Positions 5,836 to 6,127 of a stretch of 6,127 bases of DNA are shown here, one piece after another. The notes beneath the pieces were generated by a model. The model saw only the letters and a list, made by a program, of their open reading frames with translations, searched no databases and was not told where the DNA came from. The stretch comes from Deltaproteobacteria bacterium (lineage in GTDB: Bacteria > Bdellovibrionota > JACOXK01 > 2-02-FULL-40-11): the NCBI GenBank assembly GCA_016193165.1, contig JACPST010000219.1:1-6127 (forward strand). The letters run 5' to 3'. The stretch's first letter is position 1; each line of letters starts with the position of its first letter. A program made the translations under genes and the position numbers.

Positions 5836-6127
5836 AAAGATCCTTATCGATAAACTGTTTTACTTTAAGCTCAATAGCATCTCTCACTTGTCGAAAAGAG
5901 TTCAAACGTGTTTCTTCCGAACCTAAGACACGGCAAGGATCAGCAAAAGGCCAATGATATCTGGAAATCTTCGTTGGAATCTGAGGACACGCTTCTTCAG
6001 CCTCACCGCACAGAGTGACGAGCATCGTAATTTTACCCAAATCAACACTGGAAATGGATTTAGATGTGTGGTCTGAAATATCAATGCCTTTTTCTTTCAT
6101 TACACGAATGGCCATGGGATGAACAAA
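5828..6127 (-). CDS. arsC: Arsenate reductase, thioredoxin-coupled low-molecular-weight phosphatase type (5' end outside window)
   Basis: This protein reduces arsenate to arsenite for export, using thioredoxin. The visible part is the C-terminal 99 codons of a family usually 130-140 residues long. The frame stays open to the window edge (FVHP before MAIRVM), so the internal ATG at 6115 is not the true start, and the N-terminal CxxNxxRSQ phosphate loop lies outside. Numbering from that Met, the family landmarks are AIRVMKEKGIDISDHTSKSI (2-21) and VTLCGEAEEACP (33-44). This holds two cysteines seven residues apart (C36, C43), matching the redox pair C82/C89 of the plasmid pI258 enzyme. YHWPFADPCRVLG (53-65) contains the conserved aspartate of the phosphatase fold (D59). 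A plain protein-tyrosine phosphatase is less likely, since it would lack the cysteine pair. It overlaps the synthetase gene by 8 bp. Confidence 0.88.
   Translation of the reverse strand, partial: FVHPMAIRVMKEKGIDISDHTSKSISSVDLGKITMLVTLCGEAEEACPQIPTKISRYHWPFADPCRVLGSEETRLNSFRQVRDAIELKVKQFIDKDLCD
5841..5845 (-). promoter_or_regulatory. Ribosome binding site deciding the GTG start of the synthetase
   Basis: AAGGA on the minus strand stands five bases before GTG at 5835-5833. It lies inside the 3' end of the arsenate reductase gene, consistent with translational coupling, and supports a start that would otherwise be doubtful because it is not ATG. Confidence 0.7.

Noticed and set aside
6113..6115. 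ATG as the start of the arsenate reductase
   Set aside because: The frame continues upstream with residues FVHP that match the family just before AIRVM, and the essential N-terminal cysteine loop would otherwise be missing. The gene is cut by the window edge, not truncated.
1..6127. CRISPR array, tRNA, rRNA or riboswitch
   Set aside because: No regularly spaced direct repeats, cloverleaf with a CCA-type acceptor end, rRNA segment or familiar riboswitch core was seen on either strand.

Overview
The window joins two different kinds of DNA. Bases 1 to about 2505 hold a compact, AT-rich restriction-modification (R-M) cassette between two long, GC-rich inverted repeats. Bases from about 2660 to the right edge hold a minus-strand run of ordinary bacterial metabolic genes with a clearly less AT-rich composition. 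The organism cannot be named. A secreted endonuclease/exonuclease/phosphatase protein, an acetoacetyl-CoA synthetase and a thioredoxin-type arsenate reductase together suggest a free-living bacterium, possibly Gram-negative; this is inference.

Left region (+ strand): a 64-aa XRE-type regulator, a 287-aa protein that is probably the restriction endonuclease, and a 391-aa class-alpha (D12/Dam-like) DNA adenine methyltransferase with a DPPY motif. They run in the order C-R-M. Regulator and nuclease are 11 bp apart, and nuclease and methyltransferase overlap by 4 bp (ATGA). A promoter with a perfect TATAAT lies ahead of the regulator. It is overlapped by a palindrome and bracketed by a 20-bp imperfect inverted repeat, which suggests self-control by the regulator. 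The module lies between arms 5-85 and 2424-2504. The core of these arms (11-85 and 2424-2498) matches at 73 of 75 bases in inverted orientation. The right arm begins inside the methyltransferase stop codon. Each arm carries an 18-bp-period tandem motif and an outer hairpin. No transposase or integrase is visible, so this looks like a non-autonomous, terminal-inverted-repeat-bounded R-M cassette, and it is the main point of interest.

Junction (2505-2657): a strong 11-bp-stem hairpin, then a short minus-strand reading-frame remnant that reads like the C-terminus of a lost protein.

Right region (minus strand, transcribed right to left): arsenate reductase (5' end outside the window), acetoacetyl-CoA synthetase starting at a GTG that overlaps the reductase stop, and, after a 76-bp gap with a weak terminator-like element, the secreted phosphatase/nuclease-fold protein. 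The first two are translationally linked; the third may be a separate unit or read through. These genes have no evident link to the R-M cassette and look like the resident chromosome next to which the cassette landed.
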